From contig NZ_LT222319.1 in NCBI RefSeq assembly GCF_900074915.1, positions 2,105,001 to 2,169,000 of the forward strand: DNA of 64,000 nucleotides, in the 5' to 3' direction. How positions within the stretch are numbered: position 1 is the first letter of the stretch; each line of letters starts with the position of its first letter. This document shows positions 35,471-43,985 of the stretch, piece after piece. Source of the DNA: Pseudomonas cerasi (GTDB taxonomy: Bacteria > Pseudomonadota > Gammaproteobacteria > Pseudomonadales > Pseudomonadaceae). The translations under genes and the position numbers were made by a program. The notes beneath the pieces were generated by a model that worked only from the letters and a program-made list of their open reading frames with translations, had not been told where the DNA came from and made no database searches.

Positions 35471-36085
35471 TCAGCGGGTTATTTCGTACCAGCCAAGAAA
35501 CATGTTCAGCGTCGATTCGACCACCGTGTGCTGCTCCTCGGGGGTAAGCAAGGCCGCACTGAACGTTACCTGCGGCCAGAACGCGAATGACTTGAGCAAT
35601 GCATGCATCTGCGTCGCGGCAAAGGCCGGGTCGACCGGTTTCAGACGGCCATCCTTCTGCGCGGCGCGAATCCAGGCACTGAAGGTTTCTTCTCGTTCAT
35701 TGATACGCGCCATCCACACCTGAGCCCGCTCGGGGGAGTGAATGGTCGCGCCGACCACCACGCGGGCCAGGTCGAGAAAATGGCTGTTGGTCAGGTTGCG
35801 CATCTTGCCCCAGAGCAATTCCCGTAACTGCTCGCGCAAGCCGATCTGTGGATGAAAAACCACTTCGGCCTGCGGTGGGGCGCAGCTCCAGAGGCGCTGC
35901 AGCATCTCGGCGAACAGTTCTTCCTTGCTGGGGAAGTGGTTATACACCGTACGTTTGGAAACCTCGGCCCGCGCGGCGATCCGGTCCATGCTGGTGATCT
36001 CGAAGCCACGATCGCCGAATTCGGCGATAGCCGCCTGGACGATGGATTCGCGTTTCTGATCGGTGAGGCGCATGGGTTCGGTCAT
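35471..36085 (-). CDS. TetR-family regulator
   Basis: Repressor of 204 residues. The helix-turn-helix spans about residues 10-58 (SIVQAAIAEFGDRGFEITSMDRIAARAEVSKRTVYNHFPSKEELF). The C-terminal domain resembles the AefR-like type with SFAFWPQVTFSAALLTPEEQ. It is divergent from the MBL-fold hydrolase at 36280, and a 15-bp palindrome ACTACAC-C-GTGTAGT lies in the shared 194-base gap, so it probably represses both. Start ATG 36085 is accepted; a second in-frame ATG lies four codons later. Confidence 0.88.
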   Translation of the reverse strand: MTEPMRLTDQKRESIVQAAIAEFGDRGFEITSMDRIAARAEVSKRTVYNHFPSKEELFAEMLQRLWSCAPPQAEVVFHPQIGLREQLRELLWGKMRNLTNSHFLDLARVVVGATIHSPERAQVWMARINEREETFSAWIRAAQKDGRLKPVDPAFAATQMHALLKSFAFWPQVTFSAALLTPEEQHTVVESTLNMFLGWYEITR

Positions 36086-36162
36086 AGGTTCGCTTCAAAC
36101 GTGCGTTTAGAGAAAATTACACTCAGCAGTTTACTTGTCGCCGAGGATCATGCAAGCTTAAA

Positions 36163-36177
36163 ACTACACCGTGTAGT
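36163..36177. promoter_or_regulatory. Putative TetR operator
   Basis: ACTACACCGTGTAGT is a 7-1-7 perfect palindrome located 78 bases before the TetR start and 103 bases before the MBL gene; size and symmetry fit a TetR dimer site. Confidence 0.65.
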
Positions 36178-36279
36178 GTAAAACACTGTTACATATTTTC
36201 CCTCGGACATCCTGCAACAGGATCACGTACGAAGTATGCACGGCTGGAGCCTCAACCTGCCCCCAGGAGTCAGCGAACC

Positions 36280-37371
36280 ATGGCCTCGACACATCAGAAA
36301 AAGGACTCTTCTACACTGCCTGTCTTGTCCCGTCACGAAGGGCGATACCGCAATCACGCCACCATGAAGCCGTCGAGTCTGCTTCGCACGCTCGGTATTT
36401 TCTGGGATCAGGCGTTCAACAAACCCAAGGACACACGCCCGGCAGGCGAAATTCCGGTACAGCCGCTGTCGCGTCAGCAATTGCTGGCGGCACCGAACAA
36501 CACGGTGTATCGCCTGGGGCATTCGACCGTTCTGCTCAAACTGCGCGATCAGTTCTGGCTTACCGACCCCGTGTTTGCCGAACGTGCCTCGCCCGTGCAG
36601 TGGGCGGGCCCGCAGCGCTTTCATCAGCCGCCGATCAACCTCGAAGAGTTGCCGCCGATCAAGGCGGTGATTCTTTCGCACAACCATTACGACCACCTGG
36701 ATCGTATGGCTATCAAGGCGCTGACCGACAAGACCGAGCACTTTCTGGCACCGCTTGGCGTGGGTGATACGTTGATCGAATGGGGCGTGCCTGCGCACAA
36801 GGTGCGTCAGCTGGACTGGTGGCAGTCCACCGAAGTGGCGGGCATCGAGTTCGTCGCCACGCCTTCGCAGCATTTCTCGGGGCGTACGCTGCTCGACAGC
36901 AACCGCACGCTGTGGGCGTCGTGGGTGATGATCGATGGCGATCAGCGGATTTTCTTCAGTGGCGACAGCGGTTACTTCGATGGCTTCAAGACCATCGGCG
37001 AGCAATATGGGCCGTTTGACCTGACCCTGATGGAAACCGGCGCCTACAACGTCGAGTGGCCTGATGTGCACATGCAGCCCGAGCAGACGCTGCAGGCGCA
37101 TCTGGACCTGCGCGGTCGCTGGTTGTTGCCGATCCACAACGGCACCTTCGACCTGTCGATGCATGCCTGGCACGAGCCGTTCGATCGCATTCTGGCCCTG
37201 GCCTGGGAGCAGAATGTCTTGATCACCACGCCGATGATGGGCCAGCCGTTTTATGTGCAGTACCCGTGTCGGGGTCTGACCTGGTGGTTGGGCGTGGATG
37301 AGGTGGTTGAGTCTGAAACCGCACAGACGGAGGGCGCAGAACCCTGCAACTGCCGTCGTCAGAACGCCTGA
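36280..37371 (+). CDS. MBL-fold metallo-hydrolase (UlaG/NAPE-PLD-like)
   Basis: Metallo-beta-lactamase-fold protein of 363 residues. The metal site is the HNHYDHLD motif (about residue 132), then His in ATPSQHFSGR and Asp in FFSGDSGYFDGF, and a late His in LPIHNGTFDLS. It lacks a signal peptide or membrane segment. The WAGPQRFHQPP and TLLDSNRTLWASWVM segments are like the N-acyl-phosphatidylethanolamine phospholipase D-type (COG2220) group, so a phospholipid- or lactone-type substrate is plausible but not shown. ATG 36280 has AGGAG ten bases upstream. The TetR gene and its palindrome lie upstream. Confidence 0.83.
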   Translation: MASTHQKKDSSTLPVLSRHEGRYRNHATMKPSSLLRTLGIFWDQAFNKPKDTRPAGEIPVQPLSRQQLLAAPNNTVYRLGHSTVLLKLRDQFWLTDPVFAERASPVQWAGPQRFHQPPINLEELPPIKAVILSHNHYDHLDRMAIKALTDKTEHFLAPLGVGDTLIEWGVPAHKVRQLDWWQSTEVAGIEFVATPSQHFSGRTLLDSNRTLWASWVMIDGDQRIFFSGDSGYFDGFKTIGEQYGPFDLTLMETGAYNVEWPDVHMQPEQTLQAHLDLRGRWLLPIHNGTFDLSMHAWHEPFDRILALAWEQNVLITTPMMGQPFYVQYPCRGLTWWLGVDEVVESETAQTEGAEPCNCRRQNA

Positions 37372-37484
37372 AAACCAACTCTGGTAACGATGAACTGATT
37401 TTTAAATAGCAGGGCCCAGATTTTGATTTGTCACCTGAGCACACGCCCGGCCTAATCGTGACCCTCGACAGGGAGGGTGAAGGT

Positions 37485-38702
37485 ATGCAGATGCGTGGCT
37501 CGGTGGTTCAGAATATGGGGTTAATGATCAGTGTCATACTGGTGGCGCTCAACTTGCGTCCGTCGATGGCCGCTGTCGGTCCATTGTTGGTGGCGATTCG
37601 GCTGGACGTCCCGCTGGGTTTCGGGACGGCGTCGTTGCTGACCATGCTGCCGGTCATGGCCATGGGACTGGCAATGTTTTTCGGCATGGGCATCGCTCGC
37701 TACCTGGGGTCGTATCGCAGCATCATGCTTTCACTGGCGCTTATCGGTCTGGCAACCCTGACGCGTCTGTTTGTGGATTCTGCTGCCGAACTGATTTTCA
37801 GCGCTGTGTTGGCGGGGCTGGGTATTGCCTTGATTCAGGCGCTGATGCCCGCGTTGATCAAATCGCGCTTCAAAGCCAACGTCTCCTTGTGCATGGGCTT
37901 GTATGTGACTGCGATCATGGGCGGGGCCGCGCTGGCCGCTTCATTCAGCCCCGTGGTGATGGGTAGCAGTGGCAGTTGGCGCTTCGGCCTGGCGGTCTGG
38001 TCACTACTGGCTCTTCTGGCAATGTGCTTCTGGTTTGCCCAGCGGCGCGTATTGCGCTCCGATGCGTCAACCACTGCAGGGCTCCGGCAGACTTTCTTCC
38101 ACACGCCTCGGGCCTGGATGCTGGGGGTTTTCTTCGGCCTCGGCACTGCGTCCTATACCTGCGTGTTGGCCTGGCTGGCCCCGTATTATTTGGAGAACGG
38201 CTGGAGTGAGCAGAGTGCAGGGCTGCTGCTGGGTTTTCTGACCCTGATGGAGGTCGTATCGGGTCTGCTGGTGCCGGTGCTGGCCAACCGCAGTCGCGAT
38301 AAGCGCGTGGCGCTGGTTGTGCTGCTGCTGTTGATGATGACCGGCTTTGCCGGGCTGATTCTGATGCCGCAGCAGTTGGGACTGCTGTGGGCATGCCTGC
38401 TGGGGTTGGGGATTGGCGGTCTTTTTCCGATGAGCCTGATCGTGTCCATGGATCATTTCGATGACCCACAGCAGGCGGGCAGCCTGACGGCATTCGTGCA
38501 AGGCGTGGGTTATCTGATCGCCAGCCTGTCGCCGCTGCTTGCCGGAGTGATTCGTGACCTGACGGGCAGCTTTGCGGGTGCATGGTGTTCACTGATGGCG
38601 TTGGTCGCGGTCATGCTGTTGATGGTGGTGCGACTCGACCCCCGGCGTTATGCTGATCATCTGCGCGACGCACTCGACGAACCTGTCATCACTGGCAGAT
38701 AG
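37485..38702 (+). CDS. MFS transporter, CynX/NimT type
   Basis: Inner-membrane carrier of 405 residues with about 12 membrane segments, of the cyanate/nitroimidazole-type MFS group: it begins MGLMISVILVALNLRPSMAAVGPLL, where NLRPxxxxxGPLL is the CynX-family signature, and carries PVMAMGLAMFFGMGIARYLG later. Substrate unknown; no cyanase or nitroreductase is adjacent. ATG 37485 has GAAGG four bases upstream; TTG at 37428 is an implausible alternative. The following LysR gene on the same strand is frameshifted, so control of this transporter may be altered. Confidence 0.85.
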   Translation: MQMRGSVVQNMGLMISVILVALNLRPSMAAVGPLLVAIRLDVPLGFGTASLLTMLPVMAMGLAMFFGMGIARYLGSYRSIMLSLALIGLATLTRLFVDSAAELIFSAVLAGLGIALIQALMPALIKSRFKANVSLCMGLYVTAIMGGAALAASFSPVVMGSSGSWRFGLAVWSLLALLAMCFWFAQRRVLRSDASTTAGLRQTFFHTPRAWMLGVFFGLGTASYTCVLAWLAPYYLENGWSEQSAGLLLGFLTLMEVVSGLLVPVLANRSRDKRVALVVLLLLMMTGFAGLILMPQQLGLLWACLLGLGIGGLFPMSLIVSMDHFDDPQQAGSLTAFVQGVGYLIASLSPLLAGVIRDLTGSFAGAWCSLMALVAVMLLMVVRLDPRRYADHLRDALDEPVITGR

Positions 38703-38779
38703 GCGGCATGATCGCATTTTGATGCTATCTTGTGCGCGTTGACCTGACCGCCTGGTCACAGCGCCAGCGAGATACCTTG

Positions 38780-39716
38780 ATGCTTAACAGTAATGCCCTG
38801 AGAAAGCTGGACATGCAGGACCTGATGGTCTTTGTCTCGGTGTATGAGCAGCGCAACCTGACCCTGGTCGCGGAAGCGTTGCATGTCAGCCAGTCGACGG
38901 TCAGTTACTGCCTGAAAAAGCTGCGGGCGAACTTCGAGGACGACCTTTTCATCTGCACCCGCAACGGCATGCGCCCGACCCGCAAGGCATTGGCCATGCA
39001 CGACCATGTGCAGCAGATTCTCCGCTCGGTCAATCATGTGCCATGACGGCCTCGATCTGTTCGACCCGACTCGCACACAAACGACCTTCACGGTCTGTGC
39101 GCCGGAGTATTTCGAGCTGCTGGTATTGCCGCATTTGATGCGTGACTTCGCTGCCGCTGGTTTCTCGGTGACGGTCAATGTGCAAAAACTTGAGAAGCAG
39201 TTGCCTGCCGAGCAGTTGAACGACGGTCGTTTTGACCTCGCCCTGTGCTTCGGGCCTGGCTTTCACCGAGTCCCGGACAGTCTGATTTCGCAGGTGTTGA
39301 TGGAGGATGATCTGGTTTGCGTCATGGACTCCAGGTTCGCGCCGCTCAGCGCCCTGATCGACATTCAAACCTTCGTCCAGCATCGTCATGTCTACCCGAC
39401 GCCGTGGACGTCCGACACCAACATGGTGGATGGCTGGCTGCAGCGACAGGGTCTGGAGCGCAACATTGTCGCGCGGGCCAACAGCTATCGGGCGGCCTTG
39501 CAATTGCTGGAAGGCACCGATTTCATGCTGGTTCTGCCACGGCGTATTCAGACGCTGCTGGGTAATGAACCGTGGATTTCCGTATTCGAACTGCCACCTG
39601 ACCTGCCTGGCTTCAGCCTGGACATGCTGTGGAGCGCCCAGGCGGATCGAGACGAAGCCAGCGGCTGGCTGCGTGAACAAGTCGTGAAGGTGTGTGCCGA
39701 ACGCGGCTTGCTCTGA
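38780..39716 (+). pseudogene. LysR-family regulator with a frameshift
   Basis: Two overlapping frames together encode one LysR protein of about 312 residues. The first (from ATG 38780) carries the helix-turn-helix DLMVFVSVYEQRNLTLVAEALHVSQSTVSYCLKKLRANF and then reads into a TGA at 39044-39046. The second frame, reading through to 39716, continues exactly where the first leaves off with HDGLDLFDPTRTQTTFTVCAPEYFELLVLPHL and the full substrate-binding domain. Removing one C from the GTGCC at about 39036-39042 restores a single frame. The two parts correspond to the HTH and effector domains of one protein, so I call a pseudogene; a sequencing error or recoding cannot be excluded. Its likely target is the adjacent MFS gene. 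Confidence 0.8.
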
Positions 39717-39723
39717 CGGGTTG

Positions 39724-39873
39724 TCAGTTGCCTGACTTGTCTTTCTGCGGGTCGGGTGAGGTGGCAGGTCGGGCCTGTTCGCCCTGCTGATTGAGCTGTT
39801 TGTTCTTCTCGCCCACCTTGCCGGCGTTTTCCGGTTTGTGATCGAGGTCTTCGCGTTTGGATTCATCTGCCAT
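39724..39873 (-). CDS. Small hydrophilic protein (49 residues)
   Basis: Short minus-strand gene starting at ATG 39873 and ending at TGA 39724. It encodes MADESKREDLDHKPENAGKV, then a Lys/Asn/Gln-rich middle and a Pro/Asp/Lys end PDPQKDKSGN. It is highly charged without Cys or hydrophobic segments and probably disordered, like small stress-linked proteins seen in Pseudomonas. AAAGGA occurs about 10 bases upstream. It lies between the frameshifted LysR gene and a DJ-1 gene. The function is unknown; the coding call is from composition, ribosome site and my recollection of similar short proteins. Confidence 0.6.
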   Translation of the reverse strand: MADESKREDLDHKPENAGKVGEKNKQLNQQGEQARPATSPDPQKDKSGN

Positions 39874-39999
39874 GACCGTATTCCTTTTTGTCGGGGGGTG
39901 TGGTTATTGGTCAGTGTGGCGGGTGCAAGATTCGATTTAAATGACGCGCGGTTCATTGCCCGGTGCTGTTAGCGTCGGACGCTGAACCGCGCACATCAA

Positions 40000-40683
40000 T
40001 CAGCTCAACAGAGTGATCAAGTCTTTGGCCGCCTGCGCAGAGCTGGCCGGGTTCTGGCCAGTTACCAGCTTGCCATCGGTCAGCACGTAGACGCCCCAGT
40101 CGTCGCCCTTGGAATAGTCACCGCCCAGTTGCTTGAGCGTGTCTTCGACCAGAAAAGGCACGACATTGGTCAGGCCGACCGCTTCTTCTTCACTGTTGGT
40201 GAAGCCTGTAACACGGCGGTCCTTGACCAGCGGCTGGCCGTCCGGCGACTTTACGTGACGCAATACGCCAGGTGCGTGGCAGACCATCCCGTGTGGCTTG
40301 TCTGCCTTGGCAAAGGCCTCGATCAGCGCGATGGAGTCCTTGTCTTCAGCCAGGTCCCACAGCGGGCCGTGACCGCCCGGGTAGAACACGGCATCGAAAT
40401 CGGCCGCATTGACGCCAGACAGAAGGCCCGTATTGGCGAGCGCTTTTTGCGCATCGGCATCTTTGGAGAAGCGCTTGGTGTCGTCGGTCTGAGCGTCAGG
40501 CTCATCGCTTTTCGGGTCCAGCGGTGGTTGACCGCCTTTCGGAGAGACCAGCGTAACGTCGGCACCGGCCTCTTTGAACGCGTAATACGGCGCGACGAAC
40601 TCTTCGAGCCAGAAACCGGTTTTCTTGCCGGTGTCGCCCAGTTGGTCATGGGATGTCAAAACCATCAGGATTTTCATGTGCAT
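40000..40683 (-). CDS. DJ-1/PfpI family protein (Hsp31-like)
   Basis: Cytoplasmic protein of 227 residues with the class-I glutamine-amidotransferase-like fold. The nucleophile elbow is GMVCHAPGVLRHV with Cys near residue 135; AFYPGGHGPLWDL provides the oxyanion loop and His, and GFWLEEFVAPYYAFKEAGADVTLVSPKGGQPPLDPKS is the typical N-terminal block of Hsp31/HchA-like proteins with the Glu that activates the Cys. Members act as chaperones, glyoxalases III or deglycases; which applies here is not decidable. ATG 40683 and a second ATG two codons later are both possible. A 17-bp perfect inverted repeat is 80 bases upstream. Confidence 0.88.
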   Translation of the reverse strand: MHMKILMVLTSHDQLGDTGKKTGFWLEEFVAPYYAFKEAGADVTLVSPKGGQPPLDPKSDEPDAQTDDTKRFSKDADAQKALANTGLLSGVNAADFDAVFYPGGHGPLWDLAEDKDSIALIEAFAKADKPHGMVCHAPGVLRHVKSPDGQPLVKDRRVTGFTNSEEEAVGLTNVVPFLVEDTLKQLGGDYSKGDDWGVYVLTDGKLVTGQNPASSAQAAKDLITLLS

Positions 40684-40762
40684 GCTCGTCTTCGAAGGGG
40701 TGAGAGGGTGTAGACAGGCAAAAACCTCAAGTGTTGTGAGAATTTTTTACCACCGGAACGAG

Positions 40763-40808
40763 CAGGGCCGGATGTCGACACAATGACGTGCGTCGACATC
40801 CGGCCCTG
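40763..40808. repeat. Perfect 17-bp inverted repeat
   Basis: Arms at 40763-40779 and 40792-40808 (starting CAGGGCCGG, ending CCGGCCCTG) are perfect complements around a 12-base loop. It lies between the 3' end of the DUF4432-like gene and the 5' end of the DJ-1 gene, both minus-strand. No T-tract follows on the minus strand; on the plus strand TTTC follows. It may be a terminator, mRNA-stabilising hairpin or attenuator. Confidence 0.65.
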
Positions 40809-40842
40809 TTTCACCGCTGCGTTTAAAAACGTCGGATGAGGA

Positions 40843-42060
40843 TCATTGCTCCTTGGTCAGATCCACCAGCGGTTCTTTGCGCACTTCGGTCTCGCGACCG
40901 TCCTGAATGTGCTTGACCTGCCCAAGGGCTTTGTCGACAGCACCTTTGTCAGCCAGCAGACTGTAGCTGATCTGGAACTGGCGTTGCTCTTTCGGCGCAA
41001 TGGTTGGCACCAGATTCAGCGGGCGCTGGAAGCGGCGGTTGTAGGAGAAGCTGGTCCCCGGTTCCAGTCCGGTGACGTAGCCCTGGCCTTTGGTGTCGGT
41101 GTTCTTCCACAGCGAGAACACCGGCAACTGCTTGGTATTGAAACCGACCGACACGCCCAGGCTGCCAGCCTTGTTGTGCAGCACGGTCAGCGTGTCACCC
41201 TTGGCATCGCCGTAGGGCACGATGTTGTAGACCGTCTCGTCGTAATCCGGCGTCGGTGCGCGGTAGGTCTGCCAGTCGCCCAGGTCACCCTTGGCTTTTT
41301 CATTGAACGGCGAGACCTGCTTGACCGGCGCTTCGAAACGCGCCCCCTGTTCGAGGAACGGCGTGCTGAAGTTGCTGTGGTACAGCGCCTGGTATTCTTT
41401 CGGATAGTCGCCATTGTTGGTCAGCGTATCGTTGAGCGAAAAGCTCGTGCTGCCTGGCTCGGTGACCAGTTCGGTCTGCACCGAGAAGTCGACCTTCTTG
41501 AACGCCTGCTCCTTCAATTCACCTTTGAGGCGGATCGCGTAGGGCGGTTTTTCGTCGATCTGCAGTGTCACCTTGCTCGCCGGAATGTTGGCCGCACGGC
41601 CGTGCAGGGTCAGCAGCTCGCCGTTGTCCATGCCTGGGTGGCCCACCCACTCATAGCCGCAGCGGGTCACTAACTCGTTGAAACCTTCCAGCCAGCCCAG
41701 GCCGCCGCGGCCATTGAGCTCGATGAAGGCCGGATTGACCACGTCCTTGACCGGAGAATCCCAGCCCATGCGCACATCGCCGACTGATGCCTGCAGCACG
41801 TTCATGCCACGGGTCGGGACGACTGACAGCTTCATCGTGCCATTATCGATATCGATAATGCTCACGCCTTCCTGACGACCGCCATGCAGCGTACGCATCG
41901 TGACAGTGAACGGCTTGTCGGTCTTCACGCCCAGCTGCTGACTGGTGATCTGCTGATTCTGCGCAGCCTTGTCGGTGTCGAGCAGCACATAATCCCAGGC
42001 AAACACACTGGAAGCGGCTGTAAGAGCGCCGAGGCCTACGAGCAGAGGAAGGGATTTCAT
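40843..42060 (-). CDS. Exported DUF4432/aldose-1-epimerase-like protein
   Basis: Secreted protein of 405 residues with a clear signal peptide (LPLLVGLGALTAASSVFAW) and a galactose-mutarotase-like beta-sandwich domain. The sequence has LSVVPTRGMNVLQASVGDVRMGWDSP, LGWLEGFNELVTRCGYEWVGHPGMDNG and EPGTSFSYNRRFQRPLN, which match the DUF4432 group of aldose-1-epimerase-like proteins. The sugar substrate is unknown, and the periplasmic location is unusual for a mutarotase. I use ATG 42060 with AAGGA upstream. It seems to be transcribed alone. Confidence 0.78.
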   Translation of the reverse strand: MKSLPLLVGLGALTAASSVFAWDYVLLDTDKAAQNQQITSQQLGVKTDKPFTVTMRTLHGGRQEGVSIIDIDNGTMKLSVVPTRGMNVLQASVGDVRMGWDSPVKDVVNPAFIELNGRGGLGWLEGFNELVTRCGYEWVGHPGMDNGELLTLHGRAANIPASKVTLQIDEKPPYAIRLKGELKEQAFKKVDFSVQTELVTEPGSTSFSLNDTLTNNGDYPKEYQALYHSNFSTPFLEQGARFEAPVKQVSPFNEKAKGDLGDWQTYRAPTPDYDETVYNIVPYGDAKGDTLTVLHNKAGSLGVSVGFNTKQLPVFSLWKNTDTKGQGYVTGLEPGTSFSYNRRFQRPLNLVPTIAPKEQRQFQISYSLLADKGAVDKALGQVKHIQDGRETEVRKEPLVDLTKEQ

Positions 42061-42315
42061 GGTGATGGTCCTTCTGTAATTATTGGAATTATGGTGTTGC
42101 ATACCGTCTGAACAGCTATTTAACGCCGAGTTAAACGATTCAGCAATGGGCAGAGTCCAGGCACAGCGCTTTTAACCACGATGGCACTGACGACGCAGAG
42201 TGCGACGTCAGTGACAGGGCGAAGGAACCCAACGAAGTCGGGCCGCAAGCAGGAGCGGGGACGTTGCTCACGTTGGTCCCTCAAAGTGAGTCGCCGAGGG
42301 GCGAAAAGGTGACCT

Positions 42316-42436
42316 GAGTCAAACCTCAATCCACCTGACAAAGAAAAACTGCTGTGTGACGCACAGCGTCACGAACTGCATTCACACGCGGAGCGTGAGG
42401 AACGAGAATCGGAGTCGAACCTGAATCCACCTGATA
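42316..42436. repeat. Direct repeat, two 25-bp copies
   Basis: Copies at 42316-42340 and 42412-42436 (GAGTC-A/G-AACCT-C/G-AATCCACCTGA-C/T-A) agree at 22 of 25 positions, 71 bases apart, in the non-coding gap upstream of the DUF4432-like gene. Confidence 0.7.
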
Positions 42437-42534
42437 CCACAGCCCCCTTCGTGAACAAGTTTGCTCCCACGGCCTCCGGCCAGCATCAAAAGCAGATTTG
42501 TGTATAACGATGAGCGCGGACGATGAGGAACGAG
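42387..42534. repeat. Second direct repeat, two 20-bp copies
   Basis: CGCGGA-GCG-TGAGGAACGAG at 42387-42406 and CGCGGA-CGA-TGAGGAACGAG at 42515-42534 differ only in three adjacent bases. This GAGGAACGA-type sequence resembles intergenic repeats of the P. syringae group. Confidence 0.65.
42443..42470. repeat. REP-like element
   Basis: The minus strand reads GTGGGAGCAAACTTGTTCAC then GAAGGGGG, closely resembling the GTGGGAGC...TTGTTCxCGA intergenic REP-type sequence common in Pseudomonas genomes. It lies between the two 25-bp-repeat and 20-bp-repeat pairs. Confidence 0.7.
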
Positions 42535-42574
42535 AGGTGCCTCGCCGAGTATAGCCAGGCACGTTAATCACCGG

Positions 42575-42928
42575 TCATCGAGATTCAGGTGACTGCCCCC
42601 GAACCTGATCGAGCCCAAGCCGCTCGGCTGCCGCCTCACCCAGCAACCGCTCGATCTGCGCATGCTCCCAACCGCTGAGCAAACTCACCGGATCAGTGCG
42701 CAGCCAGCTTTCGAACGAGCCTTCCCGACCCAGCGGACAGCGACATGCCCGACAGCGGGTCGGGCTGCCCTCGGTGACTTCCAGCGTCAGCAACCAGCCG
42801 TCAATCTCGACCTGTTGCAGCCCGAAGCCGGAGGATGTGCCGATAAGCTTCAGCGACCGAGTACCCATCGCAGCATCCCGCAGTTGCTGATACACCTCAC
42901 GAGTCGTCAGAGCTTTCACAGGCGTCAC
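42575..42928 (-). CDS. Conserved hypothetical protein
   Basis: Protein of 117 residues from GTG 42928. It begins VKALTTREVYQQLRDAAMGTRSLKLIGTSSGFGLQQVEIDGWLLTLEVTEGSP; it has a CRACRC cysteine pair that may bind a metal, and a charged C-terminal helix (WEHAQIERLLGEAAAERLG). It resembles small Pseudomonas proteins of unknown function (possibly the DUF7693 type), but I cannot confirm that. There is no signal peptide. The start is uncertain; an in-frame GTG four codons later is possible. It is followed by the repeat-rich gap and lies 59 bases beyond the end of the EthD-domain gene. Confidence 0.6.
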   Translation of the reverse strand: MTPVKALTTREVYQQLRDAAMGTRSLKLIGTSSGFGLQQVEIDGWLLTLEVTEGSPTRCRACRCPLGREGSFESWLRTDPVSLLSGWEHAQIERLLGEAAAERLGLDQVRGQSPESR

Positions 42929-42987
42929 TCAAATCCATTTTGCTGAGTAAAGCACGATTCCGAATCGTGCCGGTTAAAGCAGACGCT

Positions 42988-43920
42988 TCAAAACGTCGAC
43001 GGCGCACCAAACAGGCTTTCGATCTCGGGCCGGGTCTGGTTGATCGCACCCAACTGACGGATCAGTTCGGCCTGCCTGCTGCCGCGCACACCGGCAGTGG
43101 TCATCAGCGCATCGCGCACGTAGGTGTAGACGCCGCTGACACCGAACGGCGTGATGTAGCGAACATGCTTGCTGATGCCTTGGGTGATCGTCTTGAAATG
43201 CTCGCTGGCGTAATAGGTTCTGCGCGTCCAGGCCGATTCGAACACCAACTCCATCATGACGATATTCAGGCGCGACTCTTCGACCTCATGATTAACGTCC
43301 GGCGCAGGCGGCGCAGGCTTGGCGTTATCGTAGGGTTGCGCAAGGTGCAGGCGCAGTTTCAGTACAGCCTCGGAACCGGCCATGTCACGGGCGAGCTGCT
43401 CAATGGCTTTGCGGGCTGCGGGCAGATCATCGCCGGCGAGATGAAAGTGCAGATGCATCTTGTCCAGTGTGGCGGTTTCGTTGGGGATCGGGTCAGGCAG
43501 GCGATCCACCAGGGTGCTGGAGCCATCCGGTACGTCGTAGGCGATGGTTTCTTCGAACATATTCTGCTCGTCGGAGAACAGCAGGGCGCTGGCATCCTTG
43601 AATTGTTTCTGCGCATCGGCGGACAGAAAGCCGATCTCCACACCACCATCCAGCACGTAGCCCGGTAATGCCTTAACGTCTTCGATGACTGGCCAAAGGT
43701 GGCCGTCCTTTTCGCGCGTCAGGTGATGCTGAACGTACCAGCCCAGGCCCTCAAGCCTGGCGCACAGCGGGCCATGAACGTCGCGCCAGTAGGTCGCGAA
43801 CAGTTCATGGGGAACACCCGTCTTGCGCAGTACGGTGGTGTAGGAGTTGATGACGATGTTTTCATCGCGAGCGGCGTGATTGCCGGAAAAATGGCTGGCG
43901 GATACTGCTGAGTCAGGCAT
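42988..43920 (-). CDS. EthD-domain (dimeric alpha-beta barrel) protein
   Basis: Cytoplasmic protein of 310 residues. The N-terminal part has the EthD pattern TTVLRKTGVPHELFATYWRDVHGPLCARLEGLGWYVQHH, with the conserved FxxYWrdvHgp motif, and a second half resembling another alpha-beta barrel (LHFHLAGDDLPAARKAIEQLARDM). EthD-type proteins act in degradation of ethers, polyketide cyclisation or as stress proteins. The role here is unknown. No membrane segment. ATG 43920 has AGAGAG upstream. A SLAC1/TDT transporter follows upstream on the same strand; the two genes are 65 bases apart and may share a transcript. Confidence 0.72.
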   Translation of the reverse strand: MPDSAVSASHFSGNHAARDENIVINSYTTVLRKTGVPHELFATYWRDVHGPLCARLEGLGWYVQHHLTREKDGHLWPVIEDVKALPGYVLDGGVEIGFLSADAQKQFKDASALLFSDEQNMFEETIAYDVPDGSSTLVDRLPDPIPNETATLDKMHLHFHLAGDDLPAARKAIEQLARDMAGSEAVLKLRLHLAQPYDNAKPAPPAPDVNHEVEESRLNIVMMELVFESAWTRRTYYASEHFKTITQGISKHVRYITPFGVSGVYTYVRDALMTTAGVRGSRQAELIRQLGAINQTRPEIESLFGAPSTF

Positions 43921-43985
43921 GAGAGCTCTCTGTCATGAAGATATTTCTCTCAGGCGTCTCGTCGTAGAAGTAAGTTCAAGGAAAG

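Noticed and set aside
42316..42534. CRISPR array
   Set aside because: Only two copies of each repeat, different lengths and no regular spacers or cas genes.
42120..42571. Two short minus-strand frames in the repeat-rich gap
   Set aside because: They cover the direct repeats and REP-like sequence and have atypical composition.
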